DNA of 12,300 bases, from assembly GCA_937911845.1 (NCBI GenBank), contig CALDQF010000397.1, positions 1-12,300 of the forward strand, written 5' to 3'. This stretch comes from an uncultured Phycisphaera sp. Lineage in GTDB: Bacteria; Planctomycetota; Phycisphaerae; Phycisphaerales; SM1A02. The position numbers and the translations under genes are program-made. The first letter of the stretch is position 1, and each line of letters begins with the position of its first letter. Under the pieces are notes generated by a model. The model did not search any database. It saw nothing but the letters and a program-made list of their open reading frames with translations, and was not told the origin of the DNA. Shown here one piece after another: positions 1-7,217 of the stretch.

Positions 1-88
1 CACTGGCATATTTTTCAGATATATCCTGATATCTTTTTAAATGATCATTAATACTTGTATGAATTTCTGCCAAGAAAGGATTAGCCAT
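1..88 (-). CDS. Start of an unrecognised protein, cut by the left edge
   Basis: An ATG on the minus strand opens a reading frame of 29 codons with no stop before the window edge. The N-terminus begins MANPFLAEIHTSIND and continues as a charged, helix-prone stretch (HLKRYQDISEKYAS). A GGTG lies three bases upstream of the ATG and could be a weak ribosome binding site. I do not recognise the family and 29 residues do not allow a call. The base composition is strongly AT-rich (codons such as AAT, ATT, TTA, AAA), quite unlike parB and the other genes to the right. This is why I suspect that it belongs to a different genome from the rest of the window. The start is likely but not certain, because a frame this short could be open by chance in AT-rich DNA. 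Confidence 0.4.
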   Translation of the reverse strand, partial: MANPFLAEIHTSINDHLKRYQDISEKYAS

Positions 89-469
89 GTCACCAAAATG
101 CTTTAAAAAGCCTATTACTCTGAGAACATAGGAACATAAATGCTCAAAATCCACACCATGGCGACTCGCACATGTTCAGCCCACGCGAGAGATGGACTTC
201 TGGGTTTTTCAGAGTGTTTTCGGAGCGTATCGATCAAATATACCCTTGTCCGACGATAGGGGCTAAGACTGTTTCGCTGTTATATCGATAAAGATCGACG
301 CACGATCGCAACAAATCGGGAGAATGTTTCCCAATTTAGCATCCATCCGTTTGGGCACTCACACCGAGCGGATGCCCCATTGGCACTCCCAACGTCCGAG
401 AACTCGTTTGGGTGGTGTACAGATTTACGTCTCGCGATGTGTTTTTTAGGATTTTCCGACTGTTATCCG
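89..469. other. Gene-poor region between the left partial gene and parB
   Basis: No convincing gene is visible in these 381 bases. Bases 89 to about 150 are AT-rich like the left partial gene. From about 150 onwards the composition approaches that of the main block, so a junction between two kinds of DNA probably lies around 120-165. Between 231 and 308 the word CGAT recurs (231, 254, 286, 303) along with overlapping GATC words. Bases 344-349 (CATCCG) and 369-374 (CGGATG) could pair, but the stem is short, the loop is 19 bases and no T run follows. There is no clear terminator after parB and no cluster of DnaA boxes. Confidence 0.5.
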
Positions 470-1474
470 TCACATCTTTTTGCGGTAGCCCAGTTTCTGG
501 CAGAGGTCATCCAGCCGATCCAAACTGCTGAAGTCCAAAGACAACGTGCCACTACCACCAGATTTTCTCATTCGAATGGTGGCTCGGGTCCCCAAGTGCT
601 CCGTAAGTTTGGAGGCCAAATCCTGGGCCGCGAGTGTGGTTCTTGATCCCGAAGACGATTCAGAGGCATTTTGTGGGGTTTGGTCCGATGTGCCTCCCGC
701 ATGGACCACGGACTCCAGCCTGCGAACCGACCACCCCTCGCGGGCACATTTTTCAGCAAGCTGGCGACGACGAATGGTGTTGGATTCCCCCAGCAAGGTC
801 CGACCATGGCCCATGTCCAACTGTCCGTGTCGAAGCAGCATTTGAATCGGCCCATCCAAGTCCAACAATCGGAGATGGTTGGAGATCGTTGAGCGATTCA
901 GCCCCACCACCTCAGCAATTTGTTCGTGCGTCATTCCGAAAGATTCGGCGAGAGTTGCAAAGCCCTGGGCACGCTCCATGGGATTTAATTCTTCCCGCTG
1001 AATGTTCTCGATCAGGGCGAGTTCCGCAATTTCCTGGGGCCCCAATGTGCGGACCAGCACGGGAACCTCTTGAATGCCAACTTCCTGGGCAGCCCGCCAC
1101 CGACGCTCCCCAGCAACGATTTCAAACCCCTCACCGCTTGACACAGCAACAATGGGTTGCATCATCCCGGACCGCTTCAGAGAAGCGCCTAGGGATTGCA
1201 GAGCCTTTGGCTCAAATCGCGTCCTTGGCTGCTTTGGGTTTGGCGCAAGTCTTTCAACAGCAACCATTTGCAATTCTGTGGAATTCTGGGGCGGACCCGT
1301 TTGTGGTGAATACTTTGACCCCGCAGGTGGATCACCCCCTCCGTGTTTGGGCTGAACCACGGTCTCAGAATTGGGCTCAACTGCAGCCTGAGCAAGCGGG
1401 GCAGGCCGAGCCATCCCCATCAGACTGTCCAGTCCCCGGCCGAGCCTTTTCTTGGATTCATTTGATTTTGCCAC
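470..1474 (-). CDS. parB: Chromosome-partitioning protein ParB
   Basis: ParB is a CTP-dependent DNA clamp that loads at parS sites and spreads along the origin region for chromosome segregation. The start is taken as GTG at 1474, because a perfect AGGAGG (1482-1487) lies seven bases upstream; it gives 334 residues. An ATG ten codons earlier is possible but has no such site. The N-terminus has the usual KKRLGRGLDSL segment (residues 8-18), the peptide by which ParB normally contacts ParA. The linker to about residue 65 is variable. The CTP-binding motif GERRWRA is at 122-128 and ENIQR at 156-160. A helix-turn-helix (EQIAEVVGLNRSTISNHLRLL) spans roughly 184-204, and a C-terminal dimerisation region follows from about 278. 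Two parS-like sites lie just upstream. No parA is next to it, which is unusual. Family call is very secure. Confidence 0.97.
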   Translation of the reverse strand: MAKSNESKKRLGRGLDSLMGMARPAPLAQAAVEPNSETVVQPKHGGGDPPAGSKYSPQTGPPQNSTELQMVAVERLAPNPKQPRTRFEPKALQSLGASLKRSGMMQPIVAVSSGEGFEIVAGERRWRAAQEVGIQEVPVLVRTLGPQEIAELALIENIQREELNPMERAQGFATLAESFGMTHEQIAEVVGLNRSTISNHLRLLDLDGPIQMLLRHGQLDMGHGRTLLGESNTIRRRQLAEKCAREGWSVRRLESVVHAGGTSDQTPQNASESSSGSRTTLAAQDLASKLTEHLGTRATIRMRKSGGSGTLSLDFSSLDRLDDLCQKLGYRKKM

Positions 1475-1481
1475 CGTTGAA

Positions 1482-1487
1482 CCTCCT
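1482..1487 (-). promoter_or_regulatory. Ribosome binding site that fixes the parB start
   Basis: On the minus strand these bases read AGGAGG, the full anti-Shine-Dalgarno complement, seven bases before the GTG at 1474-1472. It is the strongest ribosome binding site I see in the window. It supports the internal GTG over the upstream in-frame ATG at 1504. Confidence 0.8.
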
Positions 1488-1600
1488 GCCAAACGTGCCG
1501 CCATCCTGGCGTCTTACGGCGCACTGTAGCTTGATTGCTCATGACCTGTTCAACGGTTCTAACCCACAGAACAACACCAAATTCCAAGCTGGATTCTGAA

Positions 1601-1616
1601 TGTTCCACGTGGAACA
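1601..1616. promoter_or_regulatory. parS site 1, perfect palindrome
   Basis: The sequence TGTTCCACGTGGAACA is a perfect 16-base palindrome; with two flanking bases on each side (1599-1618) the symmetry extends to 20 bases. It matches the widely conserved bacterial parS consensus TGTTNCACGTGAAACA at all but one position, and the difference (GGAACA for GAAACA) restores full symmetry. It lies between the ABC gene stop and the parB start, 127 bases upstream of the parB GTG. ParB binding here is inferred from the sequence match and the neighbouring parB. Confidence 0.93.
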
Positions 1617-1659
1617 TTGGATCAGGATTTTGAGTGGGTGGCAGCAACTGCTGCTGTGA

Positions 1660-2775
1660 TCAGCTCGACGGGTCTTGGGGCAGGGCCCACATGGTGGACT
1701 GGGACCCATACAAGGCCACACGCTCGCCTTCGATGAAATCTACCCCTTGGGCCGGTGTCTGGATCCGCAGAACACCCTCCAGAGGGAACTCACCTTGAAC
1801 CGCCAGGCTTGTCGTTGCCCCAAAAAATTGGGTGTCCAAGACTCGGGCATGCCCCAGTGGAATCAGATCGGAATTGGCAGATGAAATGATTTCTGAATCA
1901 ACCTGCACAGGATGGAGGTCGGCCGGTCGAATCATCAATGGGACGGCCGCACCCGGTCGAGCTTGGGTGAGGGCATGTTCCACGTGGAACTTCGGTCGAT
2001 CCGCCGCCAATCGAACCTGGGCAAATTGGTCATCCAGATCAACCAGCTCAGCCAAAACCAGATTGGCTTCCCCAAGGAATTCAGCAACAAATTTCGATGC
2101 TGGTTTCCGATAACTCTTGACGGGGGTGTCGCACTGCTGCACCTGGCCTGCGTTCAAAACCGCCATGCGGTCCGACATGCTCAAAGCTTCATCTTGGTCG
2201 TGGGTCACGTAAATGGCTGTGGTGCCACTTTGCTTGCAGATGCGCCGAATTTCGCGACGCATCTCAATACGCAGCTTGGCATCAAGGTTGCTCAGTGGCT
2301 CATCCAACAACAGGAGGTTGGGCCGAATCACCAAAGCCCGGGCCAACGCGACGCGTTGCTGTTGACCTCCAGAAAGAGCGTTGGGCTTACGGTTCCCCAT
2401 CCCTGTAAGTCCAGTCATTTCAATAACTTCCGATACTCGACTGTCAATTTCCTCTTTGGCCACTTTCCGCATTTTGAGCCCAAAGCTGATGTTCTCCGCA
2501 ACGGTCATGTGCGGCCAGAGCGCATACCCCTGGAACACCATGCCGATGTCCCGCTGGTTTGGCGCCAGTTCCGTGACGTCATCAGATCCGAAGCGAATTT
2601 GACCAGAGTCTGGGGTGGTGAAGCCAGCCAGCATCCGCAGCAGGGTGGTTTTGCCACATCCGGAAGGGCCAACCAGGAAAAACATCTCGCCCGAATTCAC
2701 CGTAAGGGAAATACCGTCCACAGCACGGGTCGAGCCAAAGGTTTTCACCAAGCCATCAATATGGATGTCAGTCAC
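1660..2775 (-). CDS. ABC transporter ATP-binding protein, importer type (PotA/FbpC/MalK-like)
   Basis: This is the ATPase subunit of an ABC importer and would drive uptake from the cytoplasmic face of the membrane. With a GTG start at 2775 it has 371 residues, normal for this group. Walker A GPSGCGKT is at 36-43, the Q-loop glutamine at 82 (VFQGYALWPH), the signature LSGGQQQR at 134-141, Walker B LLLLDEP at 154-160 and the H-loop histidine at 192. A C-terminal regulatory TOBE-like region runs from about 233. The frame is open further upstream to 3012, but homology starts at about VTDIHIDGL and the extension is antisense to another probable gene, so I reject it. No strong ribosome binding site precedes the GTG; a TTG at 2793 is an alternative. 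Substrate is unknown: no permease or binding protein is in the window, although iron, polyamine or sugar systems all use such ATPases. A parS-like site lies inside the coding sequence (codons 262-267). Confidence 0.9.
   Translation of the reverse strand: MTDIHIDGLVKTFGSTRAVDGISLTVNSGEMFFLVGPSGCGKTTLLRMLAGFTTPDSGQIRFGSDDVTELAPNQRDIGMVFQGYALWPHMTVAENISFGLKMRKVAKEEIDSRVSEVIEMTGLTGMGNRKPNALSGGQQQRVALARALVIRPNLLLLDEPLSNLDAKLRIEMRREIRRICKQSGTTAIYVTHDQDEALSMSDRMAVLNAGQVQQCDTPVKSYRKPASKFVAEFLGEANLVLAELVDLDDQFAQVRLAADRPKFHVEHALTQARPGAAVPLMIRPADLHPVQVDSEIISSANSDLIPLGHARVLDTQFFGATTSLAVQGEFPLEGVLRIQTPAQGVDFIEGERVALYGSQSTMWALPQDPSS
1976..1991. promoter_or_regulatory. parS site 2, inside the ABC transporter gene
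   Basis: The sequence TGTTCCACGTGGAACT matches the perfect copy at 1601 in 15 of 16 positions; only the last base differs. It lies 375 bases from the first site, in coding DNA for residues KFHVEH of the ABC ATPase. parS sites within genes near parB are known in many bacteria. A near-identical 16-base match this close to the first is very unlikely by chance. Confidence 0.87.
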
Positions 2776-2825
2776 ATCACGAACAGTACCCAACTCGACG
2801 TCGGGCGTCGTACAGTTGGAGCACT

Positions 2826-3179
2826 GTGACTGCAAAAAGCTCCCACCACCGACTGCAGGCTGCTTCCGCCATACGAGACCGGCGTCAGCGTCCACTCGGG
2901 TCCACAATCGGTGGGGTCTTGCAGCACATGGTCCAACGCTTTGAAAAAGCCAGTGAAGGACAAGATGAAATCCGTCAGATCCTGGCAAGCCACCTACCGG
3001 GGCGTATTCCACTCGACACCATCAAAGAGATTCGGGTCCGAGGACGTCTGGTCCAACTCGTGGTTCCCGATCATGGATTCAAATTTCATCTCGACCGATG
3101 GGTGCGTGCTGAGGGTTTGAACGTGATCCGAAAGAACGCACAGCGTTCCATCAGTTCGGTCAAAGTTCTTTCACGTTGA
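2826..3179 (+). CDS. Small basic protein, possibly DUF721/DciA-like
   Basis: This 117-residue protein starts with GTG, and a GGAG lies four bases upstream. It is basic at both ends: a region with RDRRQRPLG at 17-25 is followed by a predicted helix (28-55). The second half alternates beta-like and helical pieces (IKEIRVRGRLVQLVVPD at 66-82, then FKFHLDRWVRAEGLNVIRKN). That order resembles DUF721, the family of the replicative helicase loader/operator DciA, which is often encoded near replication or partition genes. The similarity is judged by eye, so the family is tentative. That the gene is real is supported by its fit: it begins 50 bases from the divergent ABC start and overlaps the end of the converging thioesterase gene by only nine bases. 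The long antisense extension of the ABC frame is the competing reading. Confidence 0.5.
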   Translation: MTAKSSHHRLQAASAIRDRRQRPLGSTIGGVLQHMVQRFEKASEGQDEIRQILASHLPGRIPLDTIKEIRVRGRLVQLVVPDHGFKFHLDRWVRAEGLNVIRKNAQRSISSVKVLSR

Positions 3180-3653
3180 AGTGTGCCCACATTCTGGAAT
3201 CAACTCCAGCAACGTGGGAGGAATCGGGCTGGGCCGCCAATTCCGATTCAGGCAAACCAGTTCCGTGTGGGCGCGTGCGATCACCCTGTCATCAACCTGC
3301 AACACATAAGAGTGCCGCATCCTTGTTGATGTTCGACTGGTGAGCCACAACTTCACATCGACACACTCGTCATGATGCGCAGGCGCTTCGTAGACCACCG
3401 AGCATTCTCGTACCGCAAGCCACCAACCTTGTTCCTCGAGTTTGGTGTACGGCAACCCCAACGATCGACACCAGTCTGAGCGTGCATTCCCAAGCCACTG
3501 AACGTGCACCGCGTGGTGGACCACACCCATAGGGTCACACTCGTGATAAGCAACACGAGTGCGCCAATTGTGCGTTGGGGTCCCGATTGGTGGGGATGTT
3601 TTAGACATCATTGGTACAGGTTCTTGTGAATTTGAGGATTCCGCAAGGGGCAC
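3171..3653 (-). CDS. Hotdog-fold acyl-CoA thioesterase (YbgC/4HBT-like)
   Basis: The protein belongs to the 4-hydroxybenzoyl-CoA thioesterase-like family, which hydrolyses acyl-CoA thioesters in the cytoplasm. From the GTG at 3653 it has 160 residues. The motif RVAYHECDPMGVVHH (33-47) holds the likely catalytic aspartate (D40) in the usual position at the start of the long hotdog helix. The segment WLGNARSDWCRSLGLPYTKLEEQG (53-76) follows the common family pattern. The start is uncertain: GTG at 3653 follows the mnmE stop by 14 bases, while ATG codons at 3611 and 3608 would remove a poorly conserved leader; none has a strong ribosome binding site. It probably ends the phosphoesterase-yidC-mnmE transcription unit. 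In Proteobacteria ybgC is linked to the Tol-Pal genes, which are absent here, so its substrate is open. Confidence 0.85.
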   Translation of the reverse strand: MPLAESSNSQEPVPMMSKTSPPIGTPTHNWRTRVAYHECDPMGVVHHAVHVQWLGNARSDWCRSLGLPYTKLEEQGWWLAVRECSVVYEAPAHHDECVDVKLWLTSRTSTRMRHSYVLQVDDRVIARAHTELVCLNRNWRPSPIPPTLLELIPECGHTST

Positions 3654-3667
3654 AAATCCAACTGTGT

Positions 3668-5032
3668 TTATTTTCCGATACAGAACGATGAAAACACACG
3701 ATCGAACACAGCTTCTGGATCACGATTGCCCAAAACTTCGTCAAGAGCACGACGGGCCAACAGCAAAGCCTCACACACCAACTCGTCGGGACAGATTTCT
3801 TGTCGAGCGAGTTCTTGGGCCTCCCGCATGGACCTTATGGCCTGGTCGATCGTCGACCAGTGTGATTCTCGAAGCGCCACACCATCGGTCTTTTGATCTT
3901 CGAAGCCCATCAACTTGTCCAATATCTGTGCCCTCAGTTGATTGACGCCGTATCCCGTGTGAGCCGACACCCCAACGTCATGAGAATCTGATTGATTTTC
4001 TCGGTCTGGTTCATCCATCTTGGTGTGGACTCGGATCACTCGAGGGTCTTCCGTCCATACCACAGACTTTTCTCCATACACCTGACAAGAAAGAATCACG
4101 TTGGCCGAGGACAACGCCTCAAGGTGCTGCTGAGATGCTTGCTCTGACAAACGAACTGAACCAAGATCCACCCCGTGCTTCTCGTCAAAGATGCCTGGAC
4201 TGTCGACCAACACCGCGTCCAAGTCGCCACCCGGAGCGTCGAACACCCATGGCGTTGCAACAAGGTCACGGGTGGTTCCCTCAATCGGTGCGGTCAAAAA
4301 TCGATCTCCGGAGAGCAACGCGTTGCACAGAGTGCTCTTGCCCGCGTTGGGTGGACCCACAACCATGATTCGAGGTGGGCCTTGGAACCGCTCCAGGGGA
4401 ACACCGCGATCGCGGAGCGAACGCAGCGCCTTCAGAATGTCAGACAGCGTGGATTGAACTTCTTCGGTTGGAAGAAACCGGACATCTTCCTGATCGGAAA
4501 AATCAATGCCGGCTTCCAATGCTGCCAGAAGATCCAAGATCTGCTCACGCACATTCTTAATTCGTTCTCCCGGTCCTCCGGCCAAAAGACGGTGGGCCGC
4601 TCGAACCGCAGCAGTGTGTTCGGCTGAAACCAGCAACCCTACGCCTTCGGCTTGGGTCAAATCCATACGGCCAAGCATCCAGGCTCGAGCGGTGAATTCA
4701 CCAGGGGATGCCAACCTTGCTCCGTACTCTGGACTCCCTTCAAGCATTTGGTTCAAAGCCCGATGAAGCAACTCTGGATTTCCAGGAAGCCAAAGTTCAA
4801 CCACCGGCTGCCCGAGAGGGCCATGATCTGCGGTAAAGAGAATGGCCAACGCCGGAAGGCTGAACAACTCCGGAAAGGTGCGAACCGAAAAAACACCTGC
4901 GGTGTCAGGCAGTGGAGACTCGAGGATGCTGTTGGCCAGCCCCACTGCATTGGGACCGGCGATTCGAATCATGCCGCGTGCAGACTGACCGGGTGGTGTT
5001 GCAACCGCAAGAATGGTTGATTCAAGATCCAC
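3668..5032 (-). CDS. mnmE: tRNA uridine-5-carboxymethylaminomethyl modification GTPase MnmE
   Basis: MnmE, with MnmG, modifies the wobble uridine (cmnm5U or nm5U) of several tRNAs. The protein has 454 residues, the normal family length. The N-terminal folate-binding domain starts at MDLESTILAVATPPGQ and includes IRIAGPNA and the SPGEFTARAW ... GRMDLTQAEGV region (109-131). The inserted G domain has GPPNAGKS (226-233), EGTTRD (251-256), DSPG (277-280) and TKMD (337-340, in place of the usual NKxD). The C-terminus is the conserved CIGK (451-454), whose cysteine is essential in studied enzymes. The ATG is two bases after the yidC stop, so the two genes are almost certainly co-transcribed and translationally coupled. 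The partner mnmG is not in the window. Confidence 0.97.
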   Translation of the reverse strand: MDLESTILAVATPPGQSARGMIRIAGPNAVGLANSILESPLPDTAGVFSVRTFPELFSLPALAILFTADHGPLGQPVVELWLPGNPELLHRALNQMLEGSPEYGARLASPGEFTARAWMLGRMDLTQAEGVGLLVSAEHTAAVRAAHRLLAGGPGERIKNVREQILDLLAALEAGIDFSDQEDVRFLPTEEVQSTLSDILKALRSLRDRGVPLERFQGPPRIMVVGPPNAGKSTLCNALLSGDRFLTAPIEGTTRDLVATPWVFDAPGGDLDAVLVDSPGIFDEKHGVDLGSVRLSEQASQQHLEALSSANVILSCQVYGEKSVVWTEDPRVIRVHTKMDEPDRENQSDSHDVGVSAHTGYGVNQLRAQILDKLMGFEDQKTDGVALRESHWSTIDQAIRSMREAQELARQEICPDELVCEALLLARRALDEVLGNRDPEAVFDRVFSSFCIGK

Positions 5033-5034
5033 AA

Positions 5035-7215
5035 TCAGCGGCGGGGGGGACGCCTTGTCTCGCGATCATCATGCTTCTTCCGAGTGTCACGCCGACGCTC
5101 GTATCGAGACATGGCTCGGGAATAGGCCCGACTTTGATCTCCAGAACCTCCACCGTTTCCGCCTCCGCGTGATCCAGCGGGCTTGGGTGGGGGATCCGAA
5201 TCGAGATCCATGGTGTCCACCTTCTTACGAATCCATCGACTTTCCAAAATACCAATGGTGCTGGAAGTCACGATGTACAACGTAAGTCCTGACGGAGCGC
5301 CGTACAAAAACAATGGGAAGGTCAGCACCAACATCCAGCGCATGATCTTCTGCATCTGCTCTTGTTCGGGCGTTTGGGTGCCCGTCGCGGGAGGCGTCAT
5401 GTATTTCTGCTGCAGATAGAAGATCAGGCCCATCATCAATGGAAGACCATTGATACCCGTCAGTCGGAACAGAAGCACTTGCACAGGTTCAGTGAACGTG
5501 GCAAACATGTGGTCTTGGTCAGAAAGGTCGGCGAGGAAGCCCCAGCCATCACCGGTCAGCGATTGGAACATGCCAAAGAAAGCAGGTTCGTGCCGCATTT
5601 CCACAGCCAAATACAAACCCGCATACAGCGCGATCCATACGGGGGTCTGAAGGAACATGGGCAAACAGCCCAACATGTGCAGGGGGTTGACCCCCTTCTC
5701 GCGGAACAGCCGTGCTTGCTCTTGTTGCAGACGCTTCGCATCTCCGGCATAACGCTTTTGCAAAACGTCCATCTCCGGCTTGACCTTGGCCATGCGGCGG
5801 CTGAACCGTTGCATGTTGATCTGAGAGCGTCGAACGATTGGGTGCAACAACAGACGAACCGTCACCACCAAGAACACAATGGCCACCGCCCAGTCGCCCA
5901 CGATGCCATGCAGTGCTCCGAGATACGAAAGCAGCAAACTGGCCAACCATTGGAACGTGCAGAAGGTGCAAAAACCGCCCATGGAATAGACCACAAGCCT
6001 GTCCAATTGAAGCCCTTGAACCGTACTGGCTTCAAGCAATTGGGAACGGTCTTGGGGTCCCGCCCAAATACGAAATGAAGTGGTTCGGGTTTGACCTGCA
6101 TCCAACTGAGTAACCGAAGTTCGAGTGGTCACGAGGATTTGCTGGTCGTCCTCTCCACCGTCATTGGTTGCGATCGGTGTCACGCGAATGCGGCGGATTT
6201 GATCTTCCAAACTTGGACGCTTTGCGGTTTCGGCCGGCATCATGGCCAGAGCGAAATACCGGTTTGTGGCCGCCAGCCAACCAATGTTCGAGCCCTGGTT
6301 GGGCATCCAAAAGTCAACAGCCTCGCCTCCCGCCAGACTTTCGCGAGATTCATCGACCGCCGAAGGACGAACCACCCGAGCGCCAGAATCCAAGACCCCG
6401 GCCCGCAAGGTTCGGCGATCCATATAGCGAGCTGCATCCACCCGGAGTTGACTTGGGGCAACGGTGTTGAGAGCGACCTCCAATGTCTGGTCGCTCAAAT
6501 TCTCAATGTCGGTTTCCACATCAAAGTGGTAGCCATCTAAGGGATAGAAAGACCGCGTGAGACGAAGCACTGGGACCCGTGCATCCTCAGGACCAGCTTC
6601 AACCGTGGCCACGTCGGTCACCACACTTTGTTCGTCACGTGAGGATGACCAAGCCGGAATTTCGCCCCACAACGGAACTGGGGCCCCATTTAATTGCAGT
6701 TCAAAAACCGACAGTTGCGGCAAAAGAATTTCGGTCGCCGGCAAGGGGTACCGAATGGCCTCTGCCAACAAATAATGGGCGTCCTCGGGAAGATCCTCAC
6801 CAGCTTCGGCCGCCCTCAGATCGCTTGCTTTCTCGTATTCATCAGACAGTCGTATTTCCACGACCCCGCCGCCTCCGGCATCGAGGGTCACACGAGCTGT
6901 ACCGGCATCCTTCAGAGAACCAATCTGATAAGCAGGCTCCGTATTGACTCCTGGTCGGTACGTGGGTTTGACCAAAGGTTCAACCGAAGCTGCGCTGGCG
7001 GCCTCAAGTGTGTTGGTAGGGCCCGTCGATGGTGAGGATTCCGTCGACACTTGGGCGGACGGATCAACCACATTGGACTGGGGTTCAGAAACGGGTTCGA
7101 TCGGTACGGGACCGGTCGGAGCGTTTTGACCGCCAGCAATAAAAAGGACCAGCAAACTGGTGGCCACAGCAAGCACTGCCGCCGTTACAAGCTTTCTCCG
7201 GGTGGATTGTTCCAA
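5035..7215 (-). CDS. yidC: Membrane protein insertase YidC
   Basis: YidC inserts and folds inner-membrane proteins, alone or with SecYEG. The start is taken as TTG at 7215, eight bases after AAGGA, giving 726 residues; a TTG at 7221, overlapping the upstream stop, is nearly as likely. An N-terminal membrane segment lies at about 8-28, then a Pro/Ser/Thr-rich linker, then a large periplasmic domain (roughly 98-388). The insertase core spans about 428-664, with the conserved arginine of the hydrophilic groove near 454 (VTVRLLLHPI), the cytoplasmic helical hairpin (KPEMDVLQKRYAGD) and FREKGVNPL. The C-terminal tail (about 669-726) is glycine-rich, then strongly basic (RRRDTRKK ... RRPPRR), as in YidC proteins that contact ribosomes through the tail. 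It is longer than the ~550-residue Escherichia coli protein because of the linker, periplasmic domain and tail. It overlaps or abuts the phosphoesterase gene and is two bases from mnmE. Confidence 0.95.
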   Translation of the reverse strand: MEQSTRRKLVTAAVLAVATSLLVLFIAGGQNAPTGPVPIEPVSEPQSNVVDPSAQVSTESSPSTGPTNTLEAASAASVEPLVKPTYRPGVNTEPAYQIGSLKDAGTARVTLDAGGGGVVEIRLSDEYEKASDLRAAEAGEDLPEDAHYLLAEAIRYPLPATEILLPQLSVFELQLNGAPVPLWGEIPAWSSSRDEQSVVTDVATVEAGPEDARVPVLRLTRSFYPLDGYHFDVETDIENLSDQTLEVALNTVAPSQLRVDAARYMDRRTLRAGVLDSGARVVRPSAVDESRESLAGGEAVDFWMPNQGSNIGWLAATNRYFALAMMPAETAKRPSLEDQIRRIRVTPIATNDGGEDDQQILVTTRTSVTQLDAGQTRTTSFRIWAGPQDRSQLLEASTVQGLQLDRLVVYSMGGFCTFCTFQWLASLLLSYLGALHGIVGDWAVAIVFLVVTVRLLLHPIVRRSQINMQRFSRRMAKVKPEMDVLQKRYAGDAKRLQQEQARLFREKGVNPLHMLGCLPMFLQTPVWIALYAGLYLAVEMRHEPAFFGMFQSLTGDGWGFLADLSDQDHMFATFTEPVQVLLFRLTGINGLPLMMGLIFYLQQKYMTPPATGTQTPEQEQMQKIMRWMLVLTFPLFLYGAPSGLTLYIVTSSTIGILESRWIRKKVDTMDLDSDPPPKPAGSRGGGNGGGSGDQSRAYSRAMSRYERRRDTRKKHDDRETRRPPRR

Positions 7216-7217
7216 CT

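Noticed and set aside
344..374. CATCCG/CGGATG inverted repeat downstream of parB as a terminator
   Set aside because: The stem is six base pairs with a 19-base loop and no T run on either strand.
324..449. Short plus-strand frame of 41 codons starting ATG after GGGAGA
   Set aside because: The purine run is only about one base from the ATG, the product has no recognisable features, and nothing else supports translation.
634..1599. Long plus-strand open frame opposite parB
   Set aside because: It is antisense to an unmistakable parB, has no plausible start signal and its product is low in recognisable structure; it arises from codon bias in parB.
1912..2829. 305-codon plus-strand frame opposite the ABC ATPase
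   Set aside because: It mirrors a gene with all ABC motifs intact, and its translation shows no domain.
2776..3012. N-terminal extension of the ABC ATPase to 3012
   Set aside because: It has no family homology, begins well before the normal N-terminus and runs antisense to the probable gene at 2826-3179.
6633..6648. TTCGTCACGTGAGGAT as a third parS
   Set aside because: Only the central TCACGTGA matches; the outer arms differ, giving about 9 of 16 positions.
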